Source: Lasiodiplodia sp. COLG20 | Lineage: Eukaryota; Ascomycota; Dothideomycetes; Botryosphaeriales; Botryosphaeriaceae | Direction of reading: 5' to 3' | NCBI GenBank assembly: GCA_009801085.1 | Contig: VNWV01000006.1 | Coordinates: 868,001 to 932,000, forward strand | DNA: 64,000 nt | Shown here: piece by piece, positions 24,112-35,507 of the stretch | Numbering within the stretch: the first letter of the stretch is position 1 | Layout of the letters: each line of letters starts with the position of its first letter | Position numbers and translations under genes: made by a program | The notes under the pieces: generated by a model | Seen by the model: the letters and a program-made list of their open reading frames with translations, nothing else | Databases searched by the model: none | What the model was told of the DNA's origin: nothing

Positions 24112-25130
24112 TTATATCAGCTCCACGTCTCCTGCCAGCACTCGCTCCCTTACGACCCTCCATCTCACCACTACTACATCGCCTCGCCTGATCTCAAAGT
24201 CCCTATCCTCCTCTACAGAGCCAACACTGACAACACCAACATCTCTCAGCGCTCTGCAAAATACTGCGGTGTCTAGATCAGGCGTATCTATCATGCTTAT
24301 GCCGCCAGCTTTGTCATCCAAGCGTTGTAATTGGGGCGGAAAGGATGAAAGGAAAGATGCGTCGTAGTGTCGCGAAAGTAGTGCATGATGTTGCTCTAGA
24401 TATTGGCGTTCAGGCAAGGAGAGATGGGCGAGCGCTTCGGGTGTGTTGAGGATGTGGACGGGGTGCTTATCGATCTATCAATTCAAACTTAGCAATCCAT
24501 GTACTCGTTTTCTGTCGAGGTAAAAAGAAGAAAAAAAACATACCTTTGCTATCCTCGCGCGCAAGAATGACCTCACCAAGAATTTAAACCGCTCCAGCTC
24601 AGTTTGGTAGAGTATGAGTCGAAAGTTCGTTTTCGGGTCCATATTTCCCGTCTGCTCCTCGACGAGTTCAATCTGTCGACCGGCAATGCCGTTTGCGATT
24701 AGTCTCCCGTTTCCCAGTCGCACCATAAAGTTTTATTAGAGTTAAGAAACGACCGGAAACCAGGTCCGCATATGCCCTGCCAGCCCGGCGACTCAACACG
24801 GACCTTCCCTCCCTCGTTCGTTCTCTTCAACGAAGGGGGTTTCACTGCACATCTGCTGACCCCAAAAGTCGAATCCCCCTGGCAACGACCGTCTGAAAAC
24901 GTTCGAGCGAAGGGTGAACGGGGAAAAAAAGAACAAAGGCAGGAACATACCTGCTTTCTCACCCTGTCCAACACTCGTTCCATCAACGCATCCGGGTACG
25001 GCAGTATCTCTGGCGCTACGCGCTCCGCGACCCAGAGGCGGGTCAATTCCTCCAGGTCGCGTGCCGCTTGCTCGTGCTGTTGCGCGGGCGAATCGCGCGA
25101 CACCTCGGCAAGGATGTCGTCGATGTCCAT
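24112..25130 (-). CDS. SLD5: DNA replication GINS complex subunit SLD5
   Basis: Sld5 is part of the GINS tetramer that joins Mcm2-7 and Cdc45 in the replicative helicase. Introns 24475-24543 and 24673-24950 give 223 residues, the normal size. The N-terminal A-domain starts [14 protein letters not shown], continues with [18 protein letters not shown] and, after the first junction, [20 protein letters not shown] and [20 protein letters not shown]. The C-terminal B-domain reads [20 protein letters not shown] and ends in a short beta strand VLAGDVELI. The 278-bp intron is unusually long for this window. The start at 25130 is preferred over an in-frame Met at 25151 because the conserved N-terminus begins there. 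An ACGCGT lies about 400 bp upstream. Confidence 0.93.
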
Positions 25131-26764
25131 GGTCGTCTGCGGGTTCAACAATCTGCTTTTCTTGCAACAATTTTATACTCGGTTCGTCCGCGGTTCGATT
25201 TGGAATTTGTGGGGGCGTTTGCCACTGCGACCGTTCCTAAGGCTCGGGAGCCCGTGTCAGGATCAGGGTCGCCCTGCGCGGCGGGCAAAGGGCGAAGGCG
25301 GCGAAGGCGGGCGGCGAAGGCGGACAGCGGACGACGAACGGCTGGCTTAGGCGGCAACAGATCGGCGCGGTGTTGTCTCCACAAATGCAGTGGATCCGGG
25401 GTATAATGCTGGCCGGGCGAGTGCAGGGTGGCCAGGCACAATTGGGAGCGAACAAGGGAAAAGTGCGAGGGAGATACCATGCAATGACGCGCGCTGGGGC
25501 TGACGCGACGGTGCGGCGCGAGCGGAGGTGGGGCGGACGCGTTCCGCTCAAAGCGCGGACCTCACGGGAAAATGGTCACCTCAACCATCAGGCAATAAAA
25601 CTTCAATTCCATCACGTGCAGTGTGGACCGGAAGGATCTGTTTCCAAATGTTTTTGTGCATTTGATCTTCTAGCGACAACGGGGGACATTTCCTGCCGTA
25701 GTAGGTATCCCACAACTTCCACCAAGAATCGGTCGACCTTCCAAATCCACGTCTAATTATGCCGACCACTGGAGGATGCAAAAATCCACCACCGTGGATG
25801 TGTTTTCCTCTTCCTTTCTCCTTTGATACTGCCCAATATGCAAAAAAAACCTCGTTTGCTGGTCCTTGTCCCCAAGAAAAACTTTCCCTTCGCAAGCAGC
25901 AAAACGGCTGGAGACCCGGTTGCTATATGTACAATTTCTGTTGCGTTGCCTTTCCCTCTTGAACATCTACAAGCCCAGCCAGATGCCGTAGTGCAACGGG
26001 CCGTGAGCTGAGCGAGCAGGAAGAAGAAAGTGCCAATCTGGGCTAACGTTCTTTCCTTTGTGCACTGTCAAAAAACAATGTGAGATAATAATAAAGTACA
26101 GCAGAATAGAAGTGTTTGTTGGGACTGAAGAATGGGTCGCGAGAAGATAGACTGGGTGTGACCAATCTGTGGATGAGGTGTGGTGAGAATACGGACTACG
26201 CAGACTCCGGCGCTGAGTCGATCGGTAGGAGAGTCGTTACGGCCTAAAGGGGAGAGGGATTCGTGACTCGGAAGAACGGGTGAGTATGTAAGGAGATGGG
26301 CCGGGTGAGCCCAGGGTGTTTGGCTGCCATTCTGTACAGCTTGGTTTGAACGAGAATTCCAATCCAACGCTGGAACCCCGTCATCCGGCAATAAACAAAG
26401 GAAATGCGTCAAGTCTGGAGGGGTATGATCCGTTGGTGCGCCGCAAGACACCGGCGCAATAGAAGCAGTCGAAGAGAATGGGATCATCCCAAAATAAAAG
26501 GCCGTATCAGAATCGAAGGGAGAAAAAATCCGGAATCACCAAAGGCTTTTGAAAAGTCGTCTCGTCCAGAGAAGAGTAAAAAAAAAGGTGGTCGGCCGTC
26601 TTAGAAGCGAACGCACGGGAACGCCAAGTATCGACCGAATGAAAAGCCGACTGGCCAGTCGGAATGTGAAAATGAGAAGAGTTAATCCGAGAAGTCATCA
26701 GTGACGCCGTAGAGAATCCGTTTCGCCATAACGTTCGAAAATCATCGCAGCCGTATGAGGGGGA
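25131..26764. other. Intergenic, no gene recognised
   Basis: This contains the SLD5 promoter side and the 3' flank of the CDC25 gene. The short open frames carry no motif. CACGTG occurs at 25614-25619 and ACGCGT at 25537-25542. Confidence 0.5.
25537..25542. promoter_or_regulatory. Candidate MCB box upstream of SLD5
   Basis: ACGCGT lies about 407 bp before the SLD5 start codon. It is far for a fungal promoter element and supported only by sequence and the replication role of the gene. Confidence 0.25.
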
Positions 26765-28636
26765 TTAGTAGGAGGCCATTCGGTGCGCTCGCACACGAGG
26801 GCCCAGATTATGGTCAAGCATGGCTTCCAGTGCAGAGCCTGTTGATCTCGATCTGCTGGGAGCGGTGGGGCTGTCTTCCATGTCGCAACCCTCGCCAAAG
26901 GCAAACGTCTGAGCGCGGCCCAACTTGGCACGTTGTTTAAGCTTATGTAACCCCGCTTCGCAGGCCCGCTCATGCTCTTCCGACTCCATGCGCAGGTAGT
27001 TCTGGGGGAAGCAGCGTTGTTTGTACGATTCATAAAAGGAGGAGTAGCCTCCGTGCAGGATGTACACTTCGGGGTAGGTCAGTCTGGGGTAGTTGTCCTC
27101 ATTGACAGCACGGTCACGGCTCCGAATGAATTCAGCCCTGTGGATGACGTCAGTTTAAGCGGGTCGTAACATACGGACAGGGGGTGCAGTCCAACGTACA
27201 TTCGAGGAGCACGCAGCTCGGAGTACTCGCAGTGGAAGACGAGCAAAGTCTTCTTGTGCGAAGAGGGGTCAGTGTAGGGATCGAACAGCCTATCCGCCAG
27301 CGCCTCGCGTTCACAGTGGTTCACCGCACCGTCAATGTGACCGCCCTCATATTCGTACTCAAAACGGCAGTCAATGACCATCGTCTCCTCGAAGACGTGA
27401 CTGTACTGTCCATCAAGCACGTCCGCCAGCGTCTTGGCCTCAATTCTCGGCAAGCTGTTAGGTTCGCCGTTGCTGGGCAAGGTCGGCAGGCTCAGTCGCG
27501 GCGTCTCCTCAATGTCCATTATGGCTGCCAGCCCACTAGACACGTGCTCACTCTCAGCATTCATAACATCGCCAGGGTTCTCGAACATGCTCAACGACCG
27601 ACGGAACTGTTTCCTGGGCCGAACCGCAGGAGCCGTCTTCCGAACACCGGGCACAGGAGAGCCATTGCAACGATTGAACATGTTAGAGAGGTTAGCGTGG
27701 CGGGAGCGAGGGCCCCCGTGGAGGTGAAAGTGGATCTTGCGATCCTGCACGGGCGAAGCCTTGAAGCACGAGCTCAGGTCCGTCTCGGAGCTGTTGTGAC
27801 TGGTGTTGAATTGAAACGGGACGACGTTCTCCTTTGCGTGCAGGGCAATGGGGGTCGAATAGTGGGTCTTGGCCCGCGACAGACTCGGACGCAGAGGGAA
27901 CGTGGGCTTCTTGCGACTGCGCAAAGGTTAGGATGAAAGAGACGCGGTGTGGGCCGGAAATTGCTTACTCGGGCGGGGGCATGGGACTGTCCAGCAGAGG
28001 GTTAGGCGGGGGCGAGCACGAGAGGTCCATGCCATTTTCTGCCGGCTCAGGCGTGGGCGACTGCACGGATCCGCGGGCGATGAAGCCGCAAGGGCCCTTG
28101 TGTGGGAGAGGCGAGATGTCCATGCCGTCGTTACCATAGCCTGGGGAAGACGACGGGATCGGAGGGGTGGTCATTCCTTCCCGCCAAATGTCGGGCGTAG
28201 TGGCACCTTCTAGTCCGACATAGTTAAGCATGGAACCTCTCATCATCAAGACCATCAATGGCCGCCTTACCCTTCTGTTCTGCCCTCTGGAAAATGTTTG
28301 TCGTGAACAGCGACCGGCGCGGCGTCGGCAATTGGGGACTGCAGCGGAGGGTCAGCCAAATCGGTGGTGGTGGTGATGGTGGGCGGCGGCGACGCACCTC
28401 TGGTCGATGGTAAAATTCTGGGCCAGGTCCGCAGCAAGGCTGACGGTGGGCGACGAGGCCCTTGCAGCCTTGGAAGCGAAGTAGTCGGAGCCACCCTTCT
28501 TCATGCTCAGATCCTTGAAATTGAAGTTGTTGGCCCCAAGGTTGAAGCGAGGCCGTGTCGATGCAAGGTCGCGTCTGTATCCCCAAGTGCCAGGCGAGGG
28601 CGGCGGCTGCATCACAGCGAGCGGCGATGACTCCAT
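26765..28636 (-). CDS. M-phase inducer phosphatase, CDC25 family
   Basis: This is a dual-specificity phosphatase that removes inhibitory phosphate from Cdk1 at mitotic entry (Cdc25 in S. pombe, NimT in Aspergillus, Mih1 in yeast). Introns 27138-27199, 27917-27968, 28210-28270 and 28339-28397 give 545 residues. The N-terminal half is a disordered Ser/Pro-rich regulatory region with many SP/TP sites. The C-terminal rhodanese-type domain begins PRIEAKTLADVLDGQYS, carries IDCRFEYEYEGGHIDGAVN, and has the catalytic loop HCEYSELR (HCX5R). The exon junction restores APRMAEFIRSRDR right after it. The domain closes with YPEVYILHGGYSSFY. The start at 28636 (MESSPLAVMQPPPSPG) is chosen over an upstream Met in a low-complexity frame. 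Assignment is firm. Confidence 0.95.
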
Positions 28637-31531
28637 GATGGCAGAGCTCCTGTGGTGTGCCAATTGAGATGTATGTGTGGCTCTCGGGCCGTCTAGCGGT
28701 GCTGCAGGCCGAGCTGCGGGCGTATGGATGGGTGGGCGGCGGGCGGCGGCGGCAGTCGTCGACGCTCGCAAAGCATGCAAAGACGAGTAAGGCAATTGAC
28801 GCTCTAAGATGTCCCGCTGGAATACGGTCGGGCAGGCGGCGGACTAGTGGATGCGGGAGGTCGACGGGCGTGCTGACGGGCGGCCAAGCATGGGACTGGG
28901 CGGCGGGTAGGAGGGAGATGGATTGGGGGAGGAGGATGCACAGGCCGACGCCGAGCAGCTTCGTCTGCTGGGAGGGATGCCTTCTGGGGACGGAGAAGGG
29001 CAGGCGCGGATGGAGAAAGAGAAGAGTTGGGGCACAGAGGTTGAAGAGGAGGTTGAAGCCGCCGCAGCTGTGCAGCTCAGCGTTACCAGGGAGATGCTGC
29101 TGCGGGGGCTAATGATCGCTTGCGAGTAGCAGCTCACGAACACTGGAATTATGCCCTGGCACACCCGCACGCACGGCGGTTAACAACCTTGAACGCCGTG
29201 CCCGCACGCCCTGCCCGCCCGGGTTGCCTCGCATGCCGATCACGCTATTTACGCCCAAAGCGGCCGCGCGCCCACGGCATTGTTTGTTCACTGGCGCATC
29301 ACCGTCCCCGGCGCGGCGTGGAGGCTCTTACATCGCGTGTCAGAGCTCCTTGCAGGCGTCGACGCAGCGCGGAACAAAGAGCTGCGGCTTGCCAAGTGTA
29401 CACAGACGTTGCCCGGGCAGGCGCACGGCGCCCTGGCCGCCAGCTGCACTGCTCCCGCTTCCCTCTCCCGCGCGGAGCAGCAGCAGCCCACCGCGCGCAG
29501 CACAAGTCGATGTGCTCCATCGCGCGATGCTGTGCGCAAAAGACGCAGCACCCGTCCCATGCGCCGCCGACACGGCGACTTTGATCAGGAGCCCGGCCCT
29601 ATCACCGATCCGGCGTTGCGTTGCTCTGCCCGCTGCGGATGGGAAGCCGCGGCGCCGGCTCCCTCGCCCGTTGATTTGTCGTCACGCCTAGCTTCAGACC
29701 GGCCGTCCGACGCGAAACAGGGCCACCCCAGTGATGTAAGCCACGGCTGGCTGAATCCTGCTAGGTGTGTTGCCCGGGCGAGCCCAGCGCAGGCGAAACG
29801 GCCTCGCACTCGATTGGATCGCCCGGGAATTGGCCTGCTCCAAAGGCGGCCTGATTTGCCGATTTGCTCACGCGCGCTGGCTGAAGAAGGGCCCGGGCGA
29901 TAGCAGCGTTCGAGAAGGCCTTGCACAAGCCGGTTTGGAGGCAGCAATGACGATGCGGCCGGCCGTTCAGCCTTGTGCCGTGGATCGTATGCACACGTCG
30001 CGATCGAGCACACGGCTTGTGAGAGGACGTCATAAGCCCGTCCCGCTGCACAAGATTTGCGAGATCTCCTCGTGGGCGCCATGGCAAGCTCGTTTAGGCC
30101 GGATGAGATGGCAATGCTAGGACTAGTCACGACAGCTGCTGGTCCCCCGCTGCCACGTCGGACGCCCATCAGGCAATAAACACTCGTGTCGTCAACGGAA
30201 ACACAAGGCACCAGGGCATCACAGGGCACTGCCCACCCTCCGGCCGCTCCGGACGCGACTGAGAGAGGCGAGCTGACCGGTATCTGCGCGCGAACGATCG
30301 AGACTGCCCACCCCCCACGGCCCCACAAACAGACAGAGACATGCTCTGCGCGCTGACAGGCTGCTGTCGCGCCTGTGTCGGAGACGGGGCAGGGATGCAG
30401 CCAGCCTGGCGTGGGTGGCCGCTGGGAGCCGGCGCTGCTGGGCGACGCGCCGTCCAAAAGGTAAACAATCACAAACTGCCTAAATGGCACGCCGGTCCCG
30501 TGAGCGCGTGCAGGTCTGGTGCAAAAAAGCACCTTAGCGCACCCCGAGACACGTCTGCCGAGCTATGGCCGGTTCCGCTGCGGGACCCAACCTCGCCTTG
30601 GCCATCGCGCTCCTCTCCGCCGCCGCCGCCGACGCCACCGCCCGCCGCACACCAGCTCGTACATTCAAGAATACGTAGTATGTCGCCGTTCCAAGGGTCC
30701 TGTGGAATGGACGCTACCCCTGGGTGCCGGGCAATGAGCACGGCTCGTCGAGGCCGGGTGCGGCGTCTTGCGGTAGTCACCGCCACGTCGACAGTGGTAA
30801 GAAGGAGCCGTGCGATGGTATACCGTGGAATCATGCGACGGCGGAAATTGTTGAGTTTACATTTTGCTCTTCTCGGCAAGATGGGGTGCCAGTCTGTCCT
30901 CTCCTCCGTGCACAGCTGGTTATGCTCTTCATGACGGCGCACGCTCCCTCGTCACAAAACGCCCCGAACGCGCGGACTTCCGTCACACATGGGTCGAAAA
31001 GCCTTCTCGTGAGTGGTGGGGTGCCCCGCCCGCCGGGGCTTTCTGGAAGATTTTGCTGGCCGTGCCCGTCAAGCGGTGATAATGATCTACGGATGGCGTC
31101 GCTTGAGAGAGCCACGATGAGGCCCATCCCGCGAGACCCTGTCCCGCAGTTTGTCACACTGGCTTTTTTTTTAATTCAACTTTTGATTCCAGGCGTCGGT
31201 GTTTACGTTTCGTGTGTCGACGTTTCTTCCGCAACAGGCTCGGCCGGCTGAGATAGAGGGCTTGTGGTCTCACAAGCCAGGGCCAGGGACCGAGTCGGTG
31301 GATACTAGCTTGGGTAGGCCCGGCACAACGTAGGGCCGACACTTTTTTCGCTGCACCGACGCCCAGCCACCCGTAGTCGTGCAGCTGGGAAATTTTTGGT
31401 TGCACGACTGCACGTCGACTGCGCATAAGCGGTGCATCGAATAGTGCGCCCGCTTGCAGCTCGGTTCGTTTTCAGCCAAAAATTTCCCCGGACTTGGACA
31501 GCTTCAACACCTACAAGAGCTTCGCGCCCCA
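28637..31531. other. 2.9-kb GC-rich interval without a recognisable gene
   Basis: Promoters of the divergent CDC25 and POL5 genes flank this interval. Long open frames occur on both strands (29120-29903 plus, 29585-30532 minus), overlapping and strongly Arg/Ala/Pro/Ser biased, as expected from GC-rich non-coding DNA. No domain, tRNA or repeat was seen. A long regulated leader for the CDC25 gene is possible. Confidence 0.5.
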
Positions 31532-34500
31532 ATGTCCCGGAAGCGCAATCTCGAACCCGCCGCGCCGGCGAACGGCCAGAAGCGCCGCAAGCAGTACTCC
31601 GAGCAGGATGCTGAGCTTGCGCGTGCCTTTGACCGTCTTGCAGACGAGGCGCGCGACGTGCGGTTGGGTGCGGCGAAAGAACTCGTCCTCAAGCTTTCTT
31701 CCGATCCGCCGGCCGAGCTGGCCAACAAGATCATCGTGCGACTAATCAGAGGACTAAATAGCAGTCGCAAAGCCGCGCGTTTCGGATTCTTCGTGGCGCT
31801 CACAGAAACCCTCCGTCTGCTCTACGGCCCCTCCAGCAAAGAGATTCCCGGTCTGGAACCCAACCTCCACGGTCTCGTCAAGCTCGTGGCTGAGCTGACG
31901 ACGGTCGAGGGCAAGGCCACCGGCCAGGTACGAAACCGCGCCATGAACCAATTCCAAACCCCGTCCTAACTGGTGTCTAGGAGAAACGAGATCACCTCCT
32001 CGGCCGTGTCTTCGGTTACAAGGCCATTATCCAGTCCTCGATCCTCGTGCAACCGAACGCCGAAGAATGCTGGGCGAATGTCTTGGAACAACTCTTCAAG
32101 CTCGCTCGCGAGAAGCCATGGTTACGTGAAGAATGCGGTCTCATCCTGTGCGAGGCCGTCAAGGCAATCGCGCAAGAGAAGGGAGAGCAAAGGCTCGCGA
32201 AGCAAATCGTAGACGGTACCTGCTCCGGCGGCTTGGCAAAGACCCCGGAAGGAGTCGCCGTGTGGCTCACCGTGCAGGCTGCCTTCCCGGACATGGAGCT
32301 TCCCCAAGGCGTGTGGCACAAGGAAGATCCATTGTCGACAAAGGAGAGGCAGACGTTGGCGAACGTCATGAAGGAGAATTTCGCCAAGTCTGCCGACGGC
32401 ACGACTGAAAATGGCAAGAAGGTGAAGTCCGGCAGCTCGCAGACGACTCTCAACTTTGCTTGGGACGTCGTTATCACGTCTTTCCTGCAGAAATATGTGG
32501 AGGCTCGGCCCAAGTTTGCCAATTTTTGGATTGACATTGTAGACAGTGAGTTCTGGACCGATCCACCCACCGAGAGACATGTTTCTGACCGATCGAAGAT
32601 AACCTATTCTCGGCTTCGGCATCTCCCGAGCAAAAGTCGAAAGGCTTCCAGCTCTTCTCGAGAATGCTTGGAAATGCTCCCGCATGGGCAGTACCTGCAT
32701 TATTCGGTCCGAACCTCATGAGATGCCTCATCAACCAGCGGAATGATTCTGAAAGAATTCTCCATAATGCCGCAAAGCTTCCCCTAGATGACATGCGTGC
32801 CAGAGCGAAGAGAGACCCCGAGTGTGCCGCGCCTATGATTGAGAATCTGATCACCAAGCACGGCTCGCTCAACTTTGACCAGATAACCAAGAACAAGACG
32901 GTGGAAGGTGTGCTCAGTCACGCCAACGACGTCGCGCTCGGGGAGATTGTGCCGCTCCTCAAACGGCTCATCTACAGCCCCGAGGAACGAGATGAGAAGG
33001 TGGCCGAGACCCAGCGCCGCACCATCGCGGACATGCTGGTCACGATTGTCAGGTCTCGCAACAAGGAGAACCCAATCGGCAGCGATGACTCGTGGCTGCG
33101 GAAGCTTCTGAATTTCCTCACGGAACTCTCCTACTTCACGCCCACTGCAGCATGCTCCCCCGATGATTTGCCCCTGCCTGGCGTTTCTGACGCCTCCCGT
33201 AGCATGTTTCAAGGTCGGTTAACATCTTGTCTCGCTCACTTGCTATCTTCGAAGCTCGACGTCGAGATGGAGTATCCGTTCGTGGTGGTATCTCACATCC
33301 TCAAGAAGAACAAATCGAAGGGTCTGGAGCTTGTTTTTGAGGCAGACAAGGAGGTCTCAAAGGTCGTTCAAAATGCACAGGAGCGGGTTAAGGAGATTTC
33401 GAAAAAGGTGTGGACCGTCGTAACCCCTTCAGGATCTATTCGCTGACTTTTAGAAGCTCGGCAAAACCAAGGAAAAGAAGAAGCCTGCTCTACGCGCCTT
33501 CAAACTCCTGTACTCTTTAACCATAATCCAGGTCTACAACGGAGACCCCGACGCCGTATCGATCCTAGACGAGTTGACAGTCTGCTACGAGTCCGCTTTC
33601 GAAAACGATGCGGACGCGAACGCCTTCCAGCTGTTGACCGAAGTTCTACTCAGTTTTGCAGCGAAGCCGTCGGTCCTGTTCAGGAAGCTGTCCGAGCAAG
33701 TGTTTACCGTATTTGCCTCGGAACTAACGGCGGACGGACTCCAGTCAATGATCGAAATCCTGGGCAAGAAAGAGAGCATGTCTGGTCAACAAGACCTGTT
33801 CGATCAACAAGGCAGTGAAGATGGAGAGGGGACAACTGAAGATGAGGATGGAGAGGGAACGACTGAGGATGAAGATGGGGATATGGATTCGGATGTCGAG
33901 ATGGTCGAGGCCGACGCATCCGACGTGGAAGAAGTCGAAAGTTCTGACGACGACGATGAGGAGGAAGAAAGCGGCGAAGAGAATGAAGAAGAGCTGGAAA
34001 GGTTCGACGCTGCGCTCGCCAAGGCCTTGAACACATCGATCCCTACTGGCAAGGATGATTCAGACGACGACGACGCGGACATGGACGATGACGAGATGAT
34101 GGCGCTGGAGCCGGCACTCGCAAAGATTTTCAAACAGCGCCAGGAGGCTGCGAACAAGAGCAAGAAGAAGGAAAACAAGGACGCCAAGGCGACGATGATC
34201 AACTTCAAAAACCGCGTACTTGACCTGCTCCTTATCTACGTCAAGCAGCAACACGCCAACCCTCTGGCTATAGACACCATCATGCCGCTCCTCCAGCTCA
34301 TCCGCGAGACGACCGCCAAGCAGCTAGCAGAAAAGGCCACGAACCTACTCAAGCAGTACTTTGACGCCGCGAAGAAGGGCATGCCCGCTCTTGAAGAGGA
34401 AGAGATTGACAGCGTGTGGCAGCTGCTCAGCGACATCCACACCGAAGTCGCCAAGGACTCGTCCAAGCTTCATGCTGGTGCCTGCAGCCGCGCGAGTTTG

Positions 34501-34680
34501 TTCGTCGCCAAGGCCCTGGTGTTGAAGAGTGAGAAGGGCAAGGTGAAGAGCTACGAGAAGATTGCCGATTTATACACGCGCACGCAGAAGCAGTGGTATG
34601 CGGACCCGAAGTCGAAGGTACACCCGTCCTTCTTCAACGAGTGGATCCACTGGTCGGTCGCTACGAGGCAGAACAAGTAG
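31532..34680 (+). CDS. POL5: DNA polymerase V / MYBBP1A family nucleolar protein
   Basis: Pol5 is an essential nucleolar HEAT-repeat protein of the Myb-binding protein 1A family, needed for rRNA synthesis and large-subunit assembly despite its polymerase name. Introns 31928-31980, 32546-32598 and 33408-33453 give 998 residues. The N-terminus has a basic stretch (MSRKRNLEPAAPANGQKRRK) followed by helical repeats (LARAFDRLADEARDVRLGAA, LIRGLNSSRKAARFGFFVAL). A long acidic tract of Asp/Glu (about residues 710-800) is typical of the family and is followed by more helices ending HPSFFNEWIHW. The acidic tract contains a duplicated nine-residue unit (EDGEGTTED). The start at 31532 is the first Met with the conserved basic leader. 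An upstream Met at 31454 lies in the probable UTR. Confidence 0.92.
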
Positions 34681-34919
34681 CGGCTGAGGTGGTCATGTGG
34701 GAGGCTTTTGCTTTGTAGGAATCCCATTACTTTTGTCACATGGTCTCTTTGCTTGCATGGGCACGGCATATTGGGTGGTTAGAGCCGGAAATAACAAAAG
34801 TTTGCTCGATTTTGGTGTTGTGGAGCTGGTGAGGTCTGAGTTTGATCGACCCACATGAACATGGATGATAGTACAAGGAACAAAATGGAATGAGTTGGAA
34901 GAAAAATGCAAAAAAGAAG
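34681..34919. other. 3' flank of POL5
   Basis: Short spacer between POL5 and tRNA-Asn. No other feature seen. Confidence 0.5.
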
Positions 34920-35021
34920 CTCCCCCGGACAGGCTTGAACTGTCAACCTCCTGATTGCAGTCGGATTCAACAGAGAGATCCGTTAACAGTCAGACGCGCT
35001 AGCCAATTGCGCCACGGAGGA
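34920..35021 (-). tRNA. tRNA-Asn (GTT) with a 28-nt intron
   Basis: On the minus strand the acceptor stem pairs TCCTCCG with CGGGGGA. The D-arm is GGCGCAATTGGCTAGCGC, the anticodon stem TCTGA/TCAGG with loop CTGTTAA (anticodon GTT at 34987-34985), and the T-arm GACAG-TTCAAGC-CTGTC. The intron (34956-34983) sits at the canonical position after base 37. CCA is not encoded, as in eukaryotes. Confidence 0.95.
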
Positions 35022-35507
35022 GTTGAACGCTACAACACCCTTGTTGCCTTGGAACCTTGGTTCTGAGGCAGCTGTGATGCTGTCGTGGGGAGGCATTTGA
35101 CCAGCATATCTTAAGTAGACACGAAATCAATGCAAGAGGTGTTGCCGAGATGGTTGGGATTAAGGCATGACGTTGTGTAGGCATCCTTACTCTGGCGGAT
35201 CGCATACCATATGAAAAGATTGCTGTTTCGGGTCCGGTTCGTTTACTATAACACCTACTCAAAGATTAAGGACCTTCAGACCAGCGTTTGAACCATAATT
35301 AATCGACACTTGAAGGGCAATGTATACTCAGTGGGAGTAAACCTGATCAGGCTTTCTATCCTAGTTGATCATCATAGACTTCAACACATTCACTCTACTG
35401 CTCAATGAAGATGTCAAGTTGATCATCATGAATTCCGTGGTCTATACACATGGACTATGAGTCGCAAAGGAACTATTCACATGGAAGAGAACGTCATGGC
35501 TAACATC
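35022..35507. other. Intergenic, no gene recognised
   Basis: AT-rich spacer between tRNA-Asn and the 3' end of the FAD oxidase gene. TTGATCATCAT occurs twice (35364-35374 and 35420-35430), a short direct repeat of unclear meaning. Confidence 0.4.

Noticed and set aside
29585..30532. 315-aa minus-strand open frame in the gene-free interval
   Set aside because: It overlaps other long frames on the opposite strand and has no motif; expected in GC-rich DNA.
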